From: an uncultured Alistipes sp.
GTDB lineage: Bacteria; Bacteroidota; Bacteroidia; Bacteroidales; Rikenellaceae
DNA length: 23,203 nucleotides
Reading direction: 5' to 3'
NCBI GenBank assembly: GCA_947178455.1
Contig: CAMWYI010000007.1
Location: forward strand, 1-23,203
The notes under the pieces are model-generated. The model was not told the origin of the DNA and ran no database searches. It was given only the letters and a program-made list of their open reading frames with translations. Of this stretch, positions 15,989 to 23,203 are shown piece by piece (the stretch's first letter is position 1; each line of letters begins with the position of its first letter). The position numbers and the translations under genes are program-made.

Positions 15989-16774
15989 ATGAACAAAAAC
16001 GATCGGTTGATTCTCGTCACCAACGACGACGGCGTGGGGTCGCAGGGACTGGCGGCCGCTATCGAGGTGGCCCGCACGTTCGGGCGGGTGGTGGTCGTCG
16101 CCCCCGAAACCATGCAAAGCGGCATGAGCCAAGCCATTACGATGTACTCTCCGCTCTTTTTGCGCCGCGTGCGCCAAGAGGAGGGACTCGACGTCTACGC
16201 CTTTTCGGGCACGCCGGTCGATTGCGTGAAAATGGGCTTCGACTGCCTGCTGCGCGAAGAGAAGGTCGATTTGGTCATTTCGGGCATCAACCACGGTTCC
16301 AATTCGGCGGTCAACGTGCTCTATTCGGGCACAATGGGTGCGGCAATCGAAGGCAGTTTCTACGGCTGCCCCTCCGTCGGGCTGTCGCTCGATGACCACG
16401 CCTCGGAGGCCGATTTCGAGGCATCGGTGCTGTGGGGCAAACGCATCATCGGCGAGGTGCTCGAACACAACCGCCAGCTGCCGCTCTGTCTGAACGTCAA
16501 CGTGCCGGTCGGCCGGCCCGACGAGATACGCGGCATGCGCCTCTGCCGTCAGAATCGCGGATTCTGGCGCGAGGAGTTCTTCCGCCACGAAGACCCGCGC
16601 GGCCGCGAGTACTTTTGGCTCACGGGCGAGTTCGTCAACAACGAACCCGACGCCGAAGACACCGACGAATGGGCCCTTGCGCACGGCTACGTCGCCGTCG
16701 TGCCGGTGCAGGTCGACATGACCGACTACCGGCAGCTCGAAGCGTTGCGCGATGTGTTCCCGATTCAGCATTAA
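15989..16774 (+). CDS. surE: SurE 5'/3'-nucleotidase
   Basis: A metal-dependent phosphatase acting on nucleoside 5'- and 3'-monophosphates and short polyphosphate, associated with stationary-phase survival. The family signature LVTNDDGVGSQGL carries the metal-binding D13-D14; further ligands are in PETMQSGMSQAIT and SGINHGSNSAVNVLYSGTMGAAIEG. 261 aa is normal. I start at 15989 because it puts the NDDG motif at residue 12 and follows the -7 box at 15957-15964; the longer frame from 15932 begins upstream of the promoter. First gene of a plus-strand series: the histidine kinase follows 15 nt later. In many Bacteroidetes surE neighbours lpxB; that is not so here. Confidence 0.96.
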   Translation: MNKNDRLILVTNDDGVGSQGLAAAIEVARTFGRVVVVAPETMQSGMSQAITMYSPLFLRRVRQEEGLDVYAFSGTPVDCVKMGFDCLLREEKVDLVISGINHGSNSAVNVLYSGTMGAAIEGSFYGCPSVGLSLDDHASEADFEASVLWGKRIIGEVLEHNRQLPLCLNVNVPVGRPDEIRGMRLCRQNRGFWREEFFRHEDPRGREYFWLTGEFVNNEPDAEDTDEWALAHGYVAVVPVQVDMTDYRQLEALRDVFPIQH

Positions 16775-16789
16775 ACCCCACGCCTCGCC

Positions 16790-17752
16790 ATGTTGACCTT
16801 TCTCCTCGTAATCGCCATTCTGATTCAGACCGTCGCGACGGTTTTCGCCCTGCGGTTGGTGCGGACGACCAAATACAATTCGGTGTGGATTCTGTTCATC
16901 ATCGGATTTTTCCTGCTGTCGGTCGAGCACATCGTGCAGCTGTGCCGCGAAATCGGAGGATACGAACCCGGCTCGTGGGTCGTCTATTTAGGCATCATCA
17001 TCTCCATGTGCCTTTCGATCGGGGTGATGTACGCCCACAAACTGTTCAAGTACATCGACCGCCTCAACCGCCAGCACCAGCTGCTCAACCGACGCATCCT
17101 GACGGCCGTCCTGCGCACCGAAGAGAAGGCCCGTTCGCACTTTTCCAAAGAGTTGCACGACGGACTGGGTCCGCTGCTGTCGTCGGCCAAGATGTCGCTG
17201 ACGGCCCTTGCGCACGACGAACGCACCCCCGACCAGCGCGAAATCATCGACAACACGACCTACGTCATCGACGAAGCCATCCGCTCGCTGCGCGAAATCT
17301 CGAACAACCTTTCGCCCCACGTGCTCAACGACTTCGGACTGGCGCGCGGCGTACAGAATTTCATCGAAAAGAGCGCGGCCATCCACGACGTCAAAATCCG
17401 CTTCACGACCAACCTGCGCTCGGAGCGTTACGACAAGGAGGTCGAGGTGATACTCTACCGCGTCATCTGCGAACTCATCAACAATTCGTTGAAACACTCC
17501 GGCTGCAAGGCCATACACCTTTCGCTGGCGCAGAACAGCGCCGAGCTCGCGCTCGACTACACCGACGACGGACGCGGATTCAACCCGCAGGCGATGATGG
17601 ATTGCGGCATGGGTTTGTCCAACATCGCATCGCGGGTCAACTCGCTGGGCGGAACGTTCCAAATCGTCTCGTCCAAAGGCAAGGGCATGCGCGCCGCCAT
17701 CCGCATCCGCACGCAGGAGGAGCCCCACCGCAAAACCTCGAAACGAAAATAA
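16790..17752 (+). CDS. Membrane histidine kinase, HisKA_3 (NarX/DesK-like), orphan
   Basis: Three hydrophobic helices at ~2-22, 32-50 and 66-84 anchor it in the membrane with almost no periplasmic sensor domain. A charged helix (~85-115) leads to the HisKA_3 dimerisation domain with phospho-acceptor H123 in FSKELHDGLGPLLSSAKMSL. The HATPase_c domain follows: N box ELINNSLKHS (N231), G1 box DDGRGFN (D259-G263) and G2 region CGMGLSNIASRV. Such kinases normally signal to LuxR/NarL-type response regulators, but none is encoded beside it. It is packed between surE (15 nt) and murD (18 nt), so it is likely co-transcribed with cell-wall genes. The signal sensed is unknown; the short input region suggests a membrane or lipid cue (inference). 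Confidence 0.92.
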   Translation: MLTFLLVIAILIQTVATVFALRLVRTTKYNSVWILFIIGFFLLSVEHIVQLCREIGGYEPGSWVVYLGIIISMCLSIGVMYAHKLFKYIDRLNRQHQLLNRRILTAVLRTEEKARSHFSKELHDGLGPLLSSAKMSLTALAHDERTPDQREIIDNTTYVIDEAIRSLREISNNLSPHVLNDFGLARGVQNFIEKSAAIHDVKIRFTTNLRSERYDKEVEVILYRVICELINNSLKHSGCKAIHLSLAQNSAELALDYTDDGRGFNPQAMMDCGMGLSNIASRVNSLGGTFQIVSSKGKGMRAAIRIRTQEEPHRKTSKRK

Positions 17753-17770
17753 ACTACACACACCCGATAC

Positions 17771-19126
17771 ATGCGAACGAAACGAATCGTCGTCTTGGGC
17801 GGCGGCATCAGCGGCTACGGCTCGGCCATTCTCGCCCGAAAAAATGAATTCGATGTCTTTCTCTCCGACGCAGGACGCATCGCCGAACGGTTCAAAAACC
17901 GCCTCGACGAGTGGCACGTGTCCTACGAAGAGGGAGGCCACACCGAAGAACGCATCCTCGCGGCCGACGAGGTCATCAAATCGCCCGGCATCCCCGAAAC
18001 CGCCCCTATCGTGCGGAAAATCCGCGAACGGGGCATTCCGGTCATCTCCGAAATGGAGTTCGCGGGACGTTACTTGGACGGCGCCCGCTGCATCTGCATC
18101 ACGGGCTCCAACGGCAAGACCACGACCACCTCGCTAATTTACAAAATCATGCGCGATGCGGGCGCCAATGTGGCGCTGGGCGGCAACATCGGCGAAAGTT
18201 TTGCCTATTCGGTCGCGACGGGCCGTTATGACTGGTACGTGCTGGAATTGAGCTCATTCCAGCTCGACGGCATGTACCGATTCCGCAGCCACATCGGGGT
18301 GCTGATGAACATCACGCCCGACCACCTCGACCGCTACGACCACTGTTTTCAGAACTATGTCGACTCGAAAATGCGCATCGCGCAGAACATGAACTCGCGC
18401 GATTACTTCATCTATTCGGGCGACGACGAGGTAATTTGGGAACAATTACCGAAGTACGATTTCCGCATGAAACAGCTGCCGTTCGCCGCCAAAAACGCCG
18501 TTGCGAGCGGTGCGGGCGACGCCTTTCTGTGCAACGGCCGGTTTACGGCGACGGTCGGCGACCGTTCGGTCGAAATCGACACCGCGAAGATGAAAATCGG
18601 CGGCCTGCACAATGCCTACAATGCCATGGCGGCGGCACTGGCGACGCTGGCGGCAGGCATCGCTCCGGCCGAAATCCGCAAGGCGCTCTACGACTTCGCG
18701 CCGGTCGAGCATCGGCTCGAACCGGTCAAGGAGGTCGGCGGCGTGCTGTGGATCAACGACTCCAAAGCGACCAACGTCGACTCGGTGTGGTATGCACTCG
18801 AAAGCATGCAGCGCCCCGTCGTGTGGATTGCGGGCGGCACGGACAAGGGCAACGACTACACGCCGCTCAAAGAGTTCGCCCGTGCGAAAGTCCACACGCT
18901 GGTCTGCATGGGGCTGGACAACGCCAAGCTGGTGCGCGAATTTACGGGCGTCGTTCCCGAAATCGTTTCGACCGATTCGCTCGATGCCGCGATGCAGGCT
19001 GCCCGTTCGGCCGCCCGTTCGGGCGATGCCGTGCTGCTGTCGCCCGCCTGCGCCAGCTTCGACCTGTTCAAGAACTACGAACAGCGCGGCGAGCTGTTCA
19101 AACAATGGGTGCACGAAAACGCCTGA
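17771..19126 (+). CDS. murD: UDP-N-acetylmuramoyl-L-alanine--D-glutamate ligase
   Basis: It adds D-glutamate to UDP-MurNAc-L-Ala in cytoplasmic peptidoglycan precursor synthesis. The N-terminal nucleotide-fold GGGISGYGSAILA binds UDP; the central ATPase has the P-loop TGSNGKTTTT (111-120) and GGNIGESF, LELSSFQLD and NITPDHLDRY; the C-terminal domain has HRLE (H314) and NDSKATN (329-335), followed by WIAGGTDKG and LLSPACASFDLFKNYEQRGELF, all characteristic of MurD. 451 aa is standard. It starts 18 nt after the kinase and ends 4 nt before ftsW. The murD-ftsW order matches the dcw cluster, but mraY and murG are missing on either side. Confidence 0.97.
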   Translation: MRTKRIVVLGGGISGYGSAILARKNEFDVFLSDAGRIAERFKNRLDEWHVSYEEGGHTEERILAADEVIKSPGIPETAPIVRKIRERGIPVISEMEFAGRYLDGARCICITGSNGKTTTTSLIYKIMRDAGANVALGGNIGESFAYSVATGRYDWYVLELSSFQLDGMYRFRSHIGVLMNITPDHLDRYDHCFQNYVDSKMRIAQNMNSRDYFIYSGDDEVIWEQLPKYDFRMKQLPFAAKNAVASGAGDAFLCNGRFTATVGDRSVEIDTAKMKIGGLHNAYNAMAAALATLAAGIAPAEIRKALYDFAPVEHRLEPVKEVGGVLWINDSKATNVDSVWYALESMQRPVVWIAGGTDKGNDYTPLKEFARAKVHTLVCMGLDNAKLVREFTGVVPEIVSTDSLDAAMQAARSAARSGDAVLLSPACASFDLFKNYEQRGELFKQWVHENA

Positions 19127-19130
19127 CCCC

Positions 19131-20396
19131 ATGAACCGCACGACCGACATAAATCACGACCGTCACCGATTTTTTTCGGGCGACCGCGTGCTGTGGGTCA
19201 TCATCGCGGTGCTGGCCGTGATTTCGGTGCTGGTGGTCTACTCGTCGACGGCCAAAATGGCCTATGCGCCCGATTCGGCTCGCACGACCATGCACTTTCT
19301 GCGGCAGCAATTCTTCATCCTCGTGTTGAGTCTCGGCACGATGTGCGTCGTGCAGAAAATCGACTGCCGGTTCTACAATCGGGGGGCCAAGTGGGTCTAC
19401 GTGCTCTCGCTGCTGGCCACCGTCGCCGCCTATTTCATCGGACGTTCGACCAACGGCGCCGCCCGCTGGATTCCGATCGGTTCGATTCAGTTCCAGCCCT
19501 CCGAAGCATTGAAAATCGCGACGGTGCTCTTTCTGGCCCGCCAGCTCGCCTGCCGGCAGAAAAACATCGACCGCCTGCGCATCATTCCCTCGTGGCGCTT
19601 CTGGACGTGGCGCACGTCGCGCAAACAACGCCGCATCTGGCGCGAGGGCACGCAACCCATTTTGGTGCCGGTGGTGGGCGCCTGCCTCGTGATTTTTCCG
19701 GCCCACACGTCGGCGGCCGTGCTGCTCTTTCTGACTTCGTGGATTATGATGCTCATCGGCCGCATCCGCATCGGCGAACTCATCAAACTATTGGGCTGGA
19801 CGGCCGTCGGAGTTCTGTTCATCATGGCTATCGGTTGGGGCCGCAGCGAAACCGCCGAAGGCCGTCTCGCCACGTGGTGGCACCTGTGGACCTACGAATA
19901 CAACGTCGAATCGCCCAAACCGGTCGAAAAACTCACCGACACCGAACGTTCGATGATTGCCATTCACAACGGCGGCATTTTCGGCGAGGGCGCGGGCCAG
20001 AGCATCATGCGCGTGGAGATGATACACCCCGAAAGCGACTATGCCTATGCCTTTTTCGTCGAGGAGTACGGGCTGTTGCTGGCGGCCGTGCTGCTGATGC
20101 TCTACCTGTGGATATTTTTCCGCGCTATCGAAATATTCGGACGCTGCGGCACGGCCTTTCCGGGCTTGTTGGTGCTGGGACTGGCACTGCTCATCACGTG
20201 TCAGGCCTTGCTGCACATCATGGTGACGGTCAACCTGATTCCTGAAACGGGACAGACCCTGCCGCTGATTTCGCGCGGCGGGTCGTCGACCTTCTTCACG
20301 ACCATTGCGCTGGGCATGATATTGAGCGTCAGCCGCCAGAACGACGAACATTCGCACGACCGCCCGCGCGGCGAAAGCATTTACGAAAGGGGCTGA
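19131..20396 (+). CDS. ftsW: FtsW, SEDS peptidoglycan glycosyltransferase of the divisome
   Basis: It polymerises lipid II into septal glycan strands together with a class B PBP. About ten membrane helices are visible. The key catalytic Asp is D303 in HPESDYAYAFFVEEYGL, aligned with the SEDS block that carries E. coli FtsW D297; LPLISRGGSS (~377-386) is the C-terminal SEDS signature and NGAARWIPIGSIQFQPSE the N-terminal one. The start at 19131, 4 nt after the murD stop, gives 421 aa with a short cytoplasmic tail before the first helix. FtsW rather than RodA is inferred from the murD linkage. A cytoplasmic loop at ~145-180 is unusually rich in W, R and K (SWRFWTWRTSRKQRRIWREG). The gene ends 17 nt before a strong terminator. 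Confidence 0.95.
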   Translation: MNRTTDINHDRHRFFSGDRVLWVIIAVLAVISVLVVYSSTAKMAYAPDSARTTMHFLRQQFFILVLSLGTMCVVQKIDCRFYNRGAKWVYVLSLLATVAAYFIGRSTNGAARWIPIGSIQFQPSEALKIATVLFLARQLACRQKNIDRLRIIPSWRFWTWRTSRKQRRIWREGTQPILVPVVGACLVIFPAHTSAAVLLFLTSWIMMLIGRIRIGELIKLLGWTAVGVLFIMAIGWGRSETAEGRLATWWHLWTYEYNVESPKPVEKLTDTERSMIAIHNGGIFGEGAGQSIMRVEMIHPESDYAYAFFVEEYGLLLAAVLLMLYLWIFFRAIEIFGRCGTAFPGLLVLGLALLITCQALLHIMVTVNLIPETGQTLPLISRGGSSTFFTTIALGMILSVSRQNDEHSHDRPRGESIYERG

Positions 20397-20413
20397 CCCG
20401 CGCTCCATACCAA

Positions 20414-20454
20414 TTAAGAAAAGCCCGCTGCGTGTTGCAGCGGGCTTTTCTTAA
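20414..20454. terminator. Bidirectional terminator between ftsW and fba
   Basis: An 18-bp perfect stem (20414-20431 with 20437-20454) around the loop GTGTT, with a GC core and A/T flanks that provide T-tracts on both strands. It lies between the convergent ftsW and fba genes. Confidence 0.95.
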
Positions 20455-20478
20455 ATATACGGAAGCCGAAGCACCCTA

Positions 20479-21471
20479 TCAAGCCTTGCCGGCCGAACCG
20501 AGCACCTCTTCGCACTTGTGCTTGTAGAGCTTTTTCAGTTCGTCGCGAGCGGGGCCCAAGTATTTGCGCGGGTCGAACTCGGCGGGTTGCTCGGCGAAGA
20601 CCGTGCGGATAGCGGCGGTCATGGCCAAACGGCCGTCGGAGTCGATGTTGATTTTGCAAACGGCACTCTTGGCAGCCTGACGCAGCTGCTCTTCGGGAAT
20701 ACCGACCGCCTCTTTCAAGGCCCCGCCGTGCGTGTTGATGATTTTCACGTACTCCTGCGGCACCGACGACGAACCGTGCAGCACGATAGGGAATCCGGGC
20801 AGTTTGGTCTCGATTTCGGCCAAGATGTCGAACCGCAGTTCGGGCGGCACGAGGATGCCCTCGGCGTTGCGGGTGCACTGCTCGGGACGGAATTTGTAAG
20901 CACCGTGCGACGTGCCGATCGAAATAGCCAGCGAATCGACGCCCGTCTTCGATACGAAGTCGATGACGTCTTTCGGGTCGGTGTAGTTCGAGTGTTCGGC
21001 GACCACTTCGTCCTCGACACCGGCCAGCACGCCCAGCTCACCCTCGACCGTTACGTCGAACTGGTGCGCATAGTCGACGACCTGCTTGGTCAATGCGACA
21101 TTTTCTTCGTAAGGCAGTGAGGAGCCGTCAATCATTACTGATGAAAAACCCATGTCGATGCAGCTCTTGCACAGCTCGAACGAGTTGCCGTGGTCGAGGT
21201 GCAGCACGATAGGAATGTTTTTGCCCAGCTCTTTGGCATACTCTACGGCACCCTGCGCCATGTAGCGCAGCAGCGTCTGATTGGCGTACTTGCGGGCGCC
21301 CGACGACACCTGCAAAATCACCGGCGACGAGCACTCGACGCATGCCTGAATAATGGCCTGCATCTGCTCCATATTGTTGAAGTTGAAAGCCGGAATGGCA
21401 TAACCGCCTTTGATGGCCTTGGCGAAAATCTCTCGGGTATTCACCAGACCCAGTTCCTTGTACGATACCAT
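20479..21471 (-). CDS. fba: Class II fructose-1,6-bisphosphate aldolase
   Basis: A zinc enzyme of glycolysis and gluconeogenesis that splits fructose 1,6-bisphosphate into DHAP and glyceraldehyde 3-phosphate. PAFNFNNMEQMQAI, the active-site HLDHG (H91, D93, H94), TVEGELG, the phosphate-binding GTSHGAYKF and LHGSSSVPQ, and CKINIDSDGRLAMTAAIR are all class II signatures. 330 aa fits the type B form of Bacteroidetes. Transcribed alone, converging on ftsW, from a -7 box 76 nt upstream of its ATG. The related tagatose-bisphosphate aldolases share this fold, but the housekeeping FBA is by far the likeliest. Confidence 0.95.
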   Translation of the reverse strand: MVSYKELGLVNTREIFAKAIKGGYAIPAFNFNNMEQMQAIIQACVECSSPVILQVSSGARKYANQTLLRYMAQGAVEYAKELGKNIPIVLHLDHGNSFELCKSCIDMGFSSVMIDGSSLPYEENVALTKQVVDYAHQFDVTVEGELGVLAGVEDEVVAEHSNYTDPKDVIDFVSKTGVDSLAISIGTSHGAYKFRPEQCTRNAEGILVPPELRFDILAEIETKLPGFPIVLHGSSSVPQEYVKIINTHGGALKEAVGIPEEQLRQAAKSAVCKINIDSDGRLAMTAAIRTVFAEQPAEFDPRKYLGPARDELKKLYKHKCEEVLGSAGKA

Positions 21472-21546
21472 AATGATTTTTGAAAAAATTTATCGGTTAA
21501 ACATTTCTTAAATGCAAATATCGTGTATTCGCGCAGCGAATCGGCG

Positions 21547-21554
21547 CAAATGTA
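21547..21554 (-). promoter_or_regulatory. fba promoter -7 box (TACATTTG)
   Basis: A perfect TAnnTTTG on the minus strand, 76 nt before the fba ATG. The -33 box is not clear. Confidence 0.55.
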
Positions 21555-21657
21555 CGAATTTTTCTTCAAATTGACACCGAATAATACCGGTTCGATATTG
21601 ATTTTCAGAAACCTTTTGCCGAAATTTGTCTCCGCAGCAGCCCGCAAAGGAGGTCTT

Positions 21658-21689
21658 ATTGCATTTTCCGAATATGTTGTCTATCTTTG
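21658..21689 (+). promoter_or_regulatory. Promoter of structured RNA / LRR gene (ATTG-N20-TATCTTTG)
   Basis: A perfect -7 box TATCTTTG (21682-21689) with ATTG 20 nt upstream (3 of 4 matches to TTTG). Transcription would start near 21696, over 230 nt before the next coding start. Confidence 0.65.
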
Positions 21690-21695
21690 CGATAA

Positions 21696-21862
21696 CATAT
21701 TCACACGGAAAGTGTAAGTTTATTCTTGTTAAGTGAACGTAGGAAATTCACCGGTAGAGAGAATAAGCCGACATCTTCTCCACGTCCTATTCACATTCAG
21801 TGGATCGGCGTGGGGCTGTTGCTTATTTTAATCTACAAGGTTTCCTACGACCTACTTAACTG
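21696..21862 (+). ncRNA. Rod-like structured RNA, 6S / Bacteroidales-1-like candidate
   Basis: This stretch encodes no protein but folds into one long interrupted helix. The closing stem pairs 21728-21734 with 21854-21860 (7 bp) and 21738-21746 with 21841-21849 (9 bp), separated by a 3x4 internal loop. Inside follow GTAGA/TCTAC (21754-21758 with 21832-21836), AATAAGC/GCTTATT (21762-21768 with 21821-21827) and CTCCACG/CGTGGGG (21778-21784 with 21809-21815). A small 5' hairpin is at 21703-21715. A long rod with an open middle plus its own promoter resembles 6S RNA and the Bacteroidales-1 motif, but I have no alignment to prove either. It could also be a leader controlling the LRR gene. Ends are estimates; no clear T-tract terminator follows. 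Confidence 0.5.
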
Positions 21863-21869
21863 AAATAGG

Positions 21870-21921
21870 CTTCCGGCACCACGCTTTCTGTTTATAGACC
21901 CCGTCGGGGTGCGGACGGAAG
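21870..21921 (+). promoter_or_regulatory. Hairpin just upstream of the LRR lipoprotein start
   Basis: CTTCCG (21870-21875) pairs with CGGAAG (21916-21921) and GCACC (21876-21880) with GGTGC (21908-21912), with a GGA bulge: 11 bp in all. It ends 13 nt before the ATG at 21935. Without a T-tract it may affect translation or RNA ends rather than terminate. Confidence 0.4.
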
Positions 21922-21934
21922 AAAAATCATTTCG

Positions 21935-23203
21935 ATGAAAAAATTTTTCATGCTCTTCGCCGTCATCGGGCTTCTGTGCGGCTGCGGCGGAGACGAAAGC
22001 GACCCTGTCGATCCTGTCAATCCGAATCCCGGAACCGAGCATCCGGAAGAACCGGCCCCAGACGCGCCCGACAATCCGGATAATCCCGATCCCGATGATT
22101 CTGATAATCAGTACAACCCGGAACCCGGCACTCCTGTTTCGCTCGTCGGACAGTGGGAATTAGTGAAAACCGAACGTTATGCCTCCGACGGAAAGCTCTT
22201 GGATTCTTCCTATTTCAATCCTTTTTCATTGCGATCGTCTTATACCTTCAACGAAACCGATATTTTTAAGTATGCTTTTCCCTCAGAGGGGCAATACAGC
22301 GCATACTGCGGCTTTTATACTTACAATCCCGATACGCAACTGCTCGAAATGGATAATTACGACTATGGACACATTTCCATTACGGCCTCTTATTTTGATC
22401 ATGTATCCGATGCTATCGTCAAAAGTATCTATCCGAACATCGATGGGCTGATGAGATTGATTCCCGAAGCCGACGAGAACGGGAATCAAATCGTAGAATA
22501 TTATCGTTATGCCTCTTCATCATTGTCCGGCCTACCCAAAAAAGAGGATCTAATTTTTATAGATATTCCCGATGCGAATTTCAAAAGCTACTTGCTTCGT
22601 AACTGTGACCCAAACAGAGATGGTCGGATTTCGGTTTCCGAAGCCGCCCAAATCAGCGCTATTTATGTTAGCTCGAAAGATATTTCCTCTTTGGAAGGCA
22701 TCGAATATTGTACAGCTTTGAAGCATTTGTCGTGTTCCGACAATCAACTGACAACTTTGGATGTCCGCCAAAATACGGCGTTGACAAGTTTGCAGTGCCC
22801 ATTCAATCAGTTGACTGCTTTGGATGTCAGTCAAAATACGCAGTTGCAAGCGTTGTATTGTCATAGCAATTCACTGATCGCTCTGGATGTCAGCCGAAAT
22901 ACGGCGTTGACGGATTTGGAGTGTTCCTACAACCAACTGACTACTTTGGACGTTAGCCAAAATACGGCATTGACGAATTTGTCGTGTTCCGACAATCAAC
23001 TGACAACTTTGGATGTCAGCAATAATCCAGCATTGACGCATTTGGAGTGTTACAACAATCAACTGACAATACTGGATGTCAGCAATTGCAAGAACTTGCA
23101 ATACCTATATCTCTCCCCTATGCCCTCGCTGAAATCTTTATATATGGAGTCTGGACAAGAGATTAAAAATATGCAAATCCCCTCTACAACCAAAATCTAT
23201 TAT
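21935..23203 (+). CDS. Leucine-rich-repeat surface lipoprotein with lipocalin-like domain; 3' end outside window
   Basis: Open from the ATG at 21935 to the right edge (423 codons, no stop). The signal MKKFFMLFAVIGLLCGC gives a lipoprotein, followed by a D/P/N/E-rich linker (~19-65) that would hold it away from the membrane. Residues ~68-190 begin LVGQWELVKTE and resemble the small lipocalin-like domains of Bacteroidetes. IPDANFKSYLL and the EF-hand-like loop DPNRDGRISVSEA (D225, N227, D229, E236) form the usual cap before the repeats. Six 21-residue repeats follow (consensus LxCSxNQLTTLDVSQNTALTx), coded by 63-bp units starting at 22727, 22790, 22853, 22916, 22979 and 23042. Composition is visibly AT-richer than the rest: 22921-22980 has 25/60 G+C, while 13681-13740 has 40/60. 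Likely a surface adhesin or binding protein; the ligand is unknown. Confidence 0.9.
   Translation, partial: MKKFFMLFAVIGLLCGCGGDESDPVDPVNPNPGTEHPEEPAPDAPDNPDNPDPDDSDNQYNPEPGTPVSLVGQWELVKTERYASDGKLLDSSYFNPFSLRSSYTFNETDIFKYAFPSEGQYSAYCGFYTYNPDTQLLEMDNYDYGHISITASYFDHVSDAIVKSIYPNIDGLMRLIPEADENGNQIVEYYRYASSSLSGLPKKEDLIFIDIPDANFKSYLLRNCDPNRDGRISVSEAAQISAIYVSSKDISSLEGIEYCTALKHLSCSDNQLTTLDVRQNTALTSLQCPFNQLTALDVSQNTQLQALYCHSNSLIALDVSRNTALTDLECSYNQLTTLDVSQNTALTNLSCSDNQLTTLDVSNNPALTHLECYNNQLTILDVSNCKNLQYLYLSPMPSLKSLYMESGQEIKNMQIPSTTKIYY
22727..23104 (+). repeat. Six in-register 63-bp tandem repeats coding LRR units
   Basis: Units are exactly 63 bp apart. Units 1 and 5 share 41 identical nucleotides (22725-22765 and 22977-23017), more than the protein sequence requires, suggesting recent duplication or gene conversion. 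Confidence 0.9.

Noticed and set aside
21696..21934. Known metabolite riboswitch upstream of the LRR gene
   Set aside because: I searched by eye for TPP, cobalamin, SAM and similar core motifs and found none; the fold is a single rod rather than a multi-branched aptamer.
22727..23104. Regular 63-bp repeats considered as a CRISPR array
   Set aside because: There are no unique spacers; units are in frame and encode 21-residue leucine-rich repeats.

Overview
The window reads as a chromosomal piece of a Bacteroidales bacterium, most likely an Alistipes-like (Rikenellaceae) gut anaerobe. The evidence is a G+C-rich coding background, promoters that fit the Bacteroidetes pattern TTTG-N18-20-TAnnTTTG instead of sigma70 boxes, few Shine-Dalgarno sites, many lipoprotein signals, a GH92 mannosidase, and a fused sugar-binding/AraC XylR. 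The genus is inference; the phylum-level call is firm.

Layout. (1) 1-5448, minus strand: a three-gene operon of exported enzymes, namely a GH92 alpha-mannosidase with a C-terminal PA14 domain, an endonuclease/exonuclease/phosphatase (EEP) family lipoprotein, and a GDPD-like/alkaline phosphatase fusion cut by the left edge. Together they look like a set for dephosphorylating and trimming mannose-containing glycans. (2) 5634-9782, plus strand: xylose catabolism, xylR-xylB-xylA, closed by a terminator; no xylose transporter is adjacent. (3) 9727-12884: a YfhO-family membrane protein (minus) lying between two diverged copies of a ~143-bp intergenic repeat. (4) 12885-15301, plus: a long-chain polyprenyl diphosphate synthase and an MFS sugar permease, ended by a bidirectional terminator shared with rplS (minus). 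(5) 15989-20396, plus: surE, an orphan HisKA_3 histidine kinase, murD and ftsW with 4-18 nt gaps, probably one operon joining stationary-phase phosphatase, signalling and septal peptidoglycan functions. (6) 20414-21471: an 18-bp stem bidirectional terminator and class II fructose-bisphosphate aldolase (minus). (7) 21658-23203: a strong Bacteroidetes promoter, a rod-like structured RNA candidate (6S / Bacteroidales-1-like by shape and promoter), then an AT-richer leucine-rich-repeat lipoprotein cut by the right edge, probably the start of an accessory region.

Points most worth a second look: a repeat pair with compensatory stem changes around yfhO; a 25-bp perfect inverted repeat enclosing one of these copies and carrying the polyprenyl synthase promoter; an intrinsic terminator inside the yfhO reading frame; a G9 tract in xylR where slippage would remove the DNA-binding domain; the structured RNA at 21.7-21.9 kb; and the GH92-EEP-phosphatase operon. 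All calls come from reading the sequence; no database search was possible.
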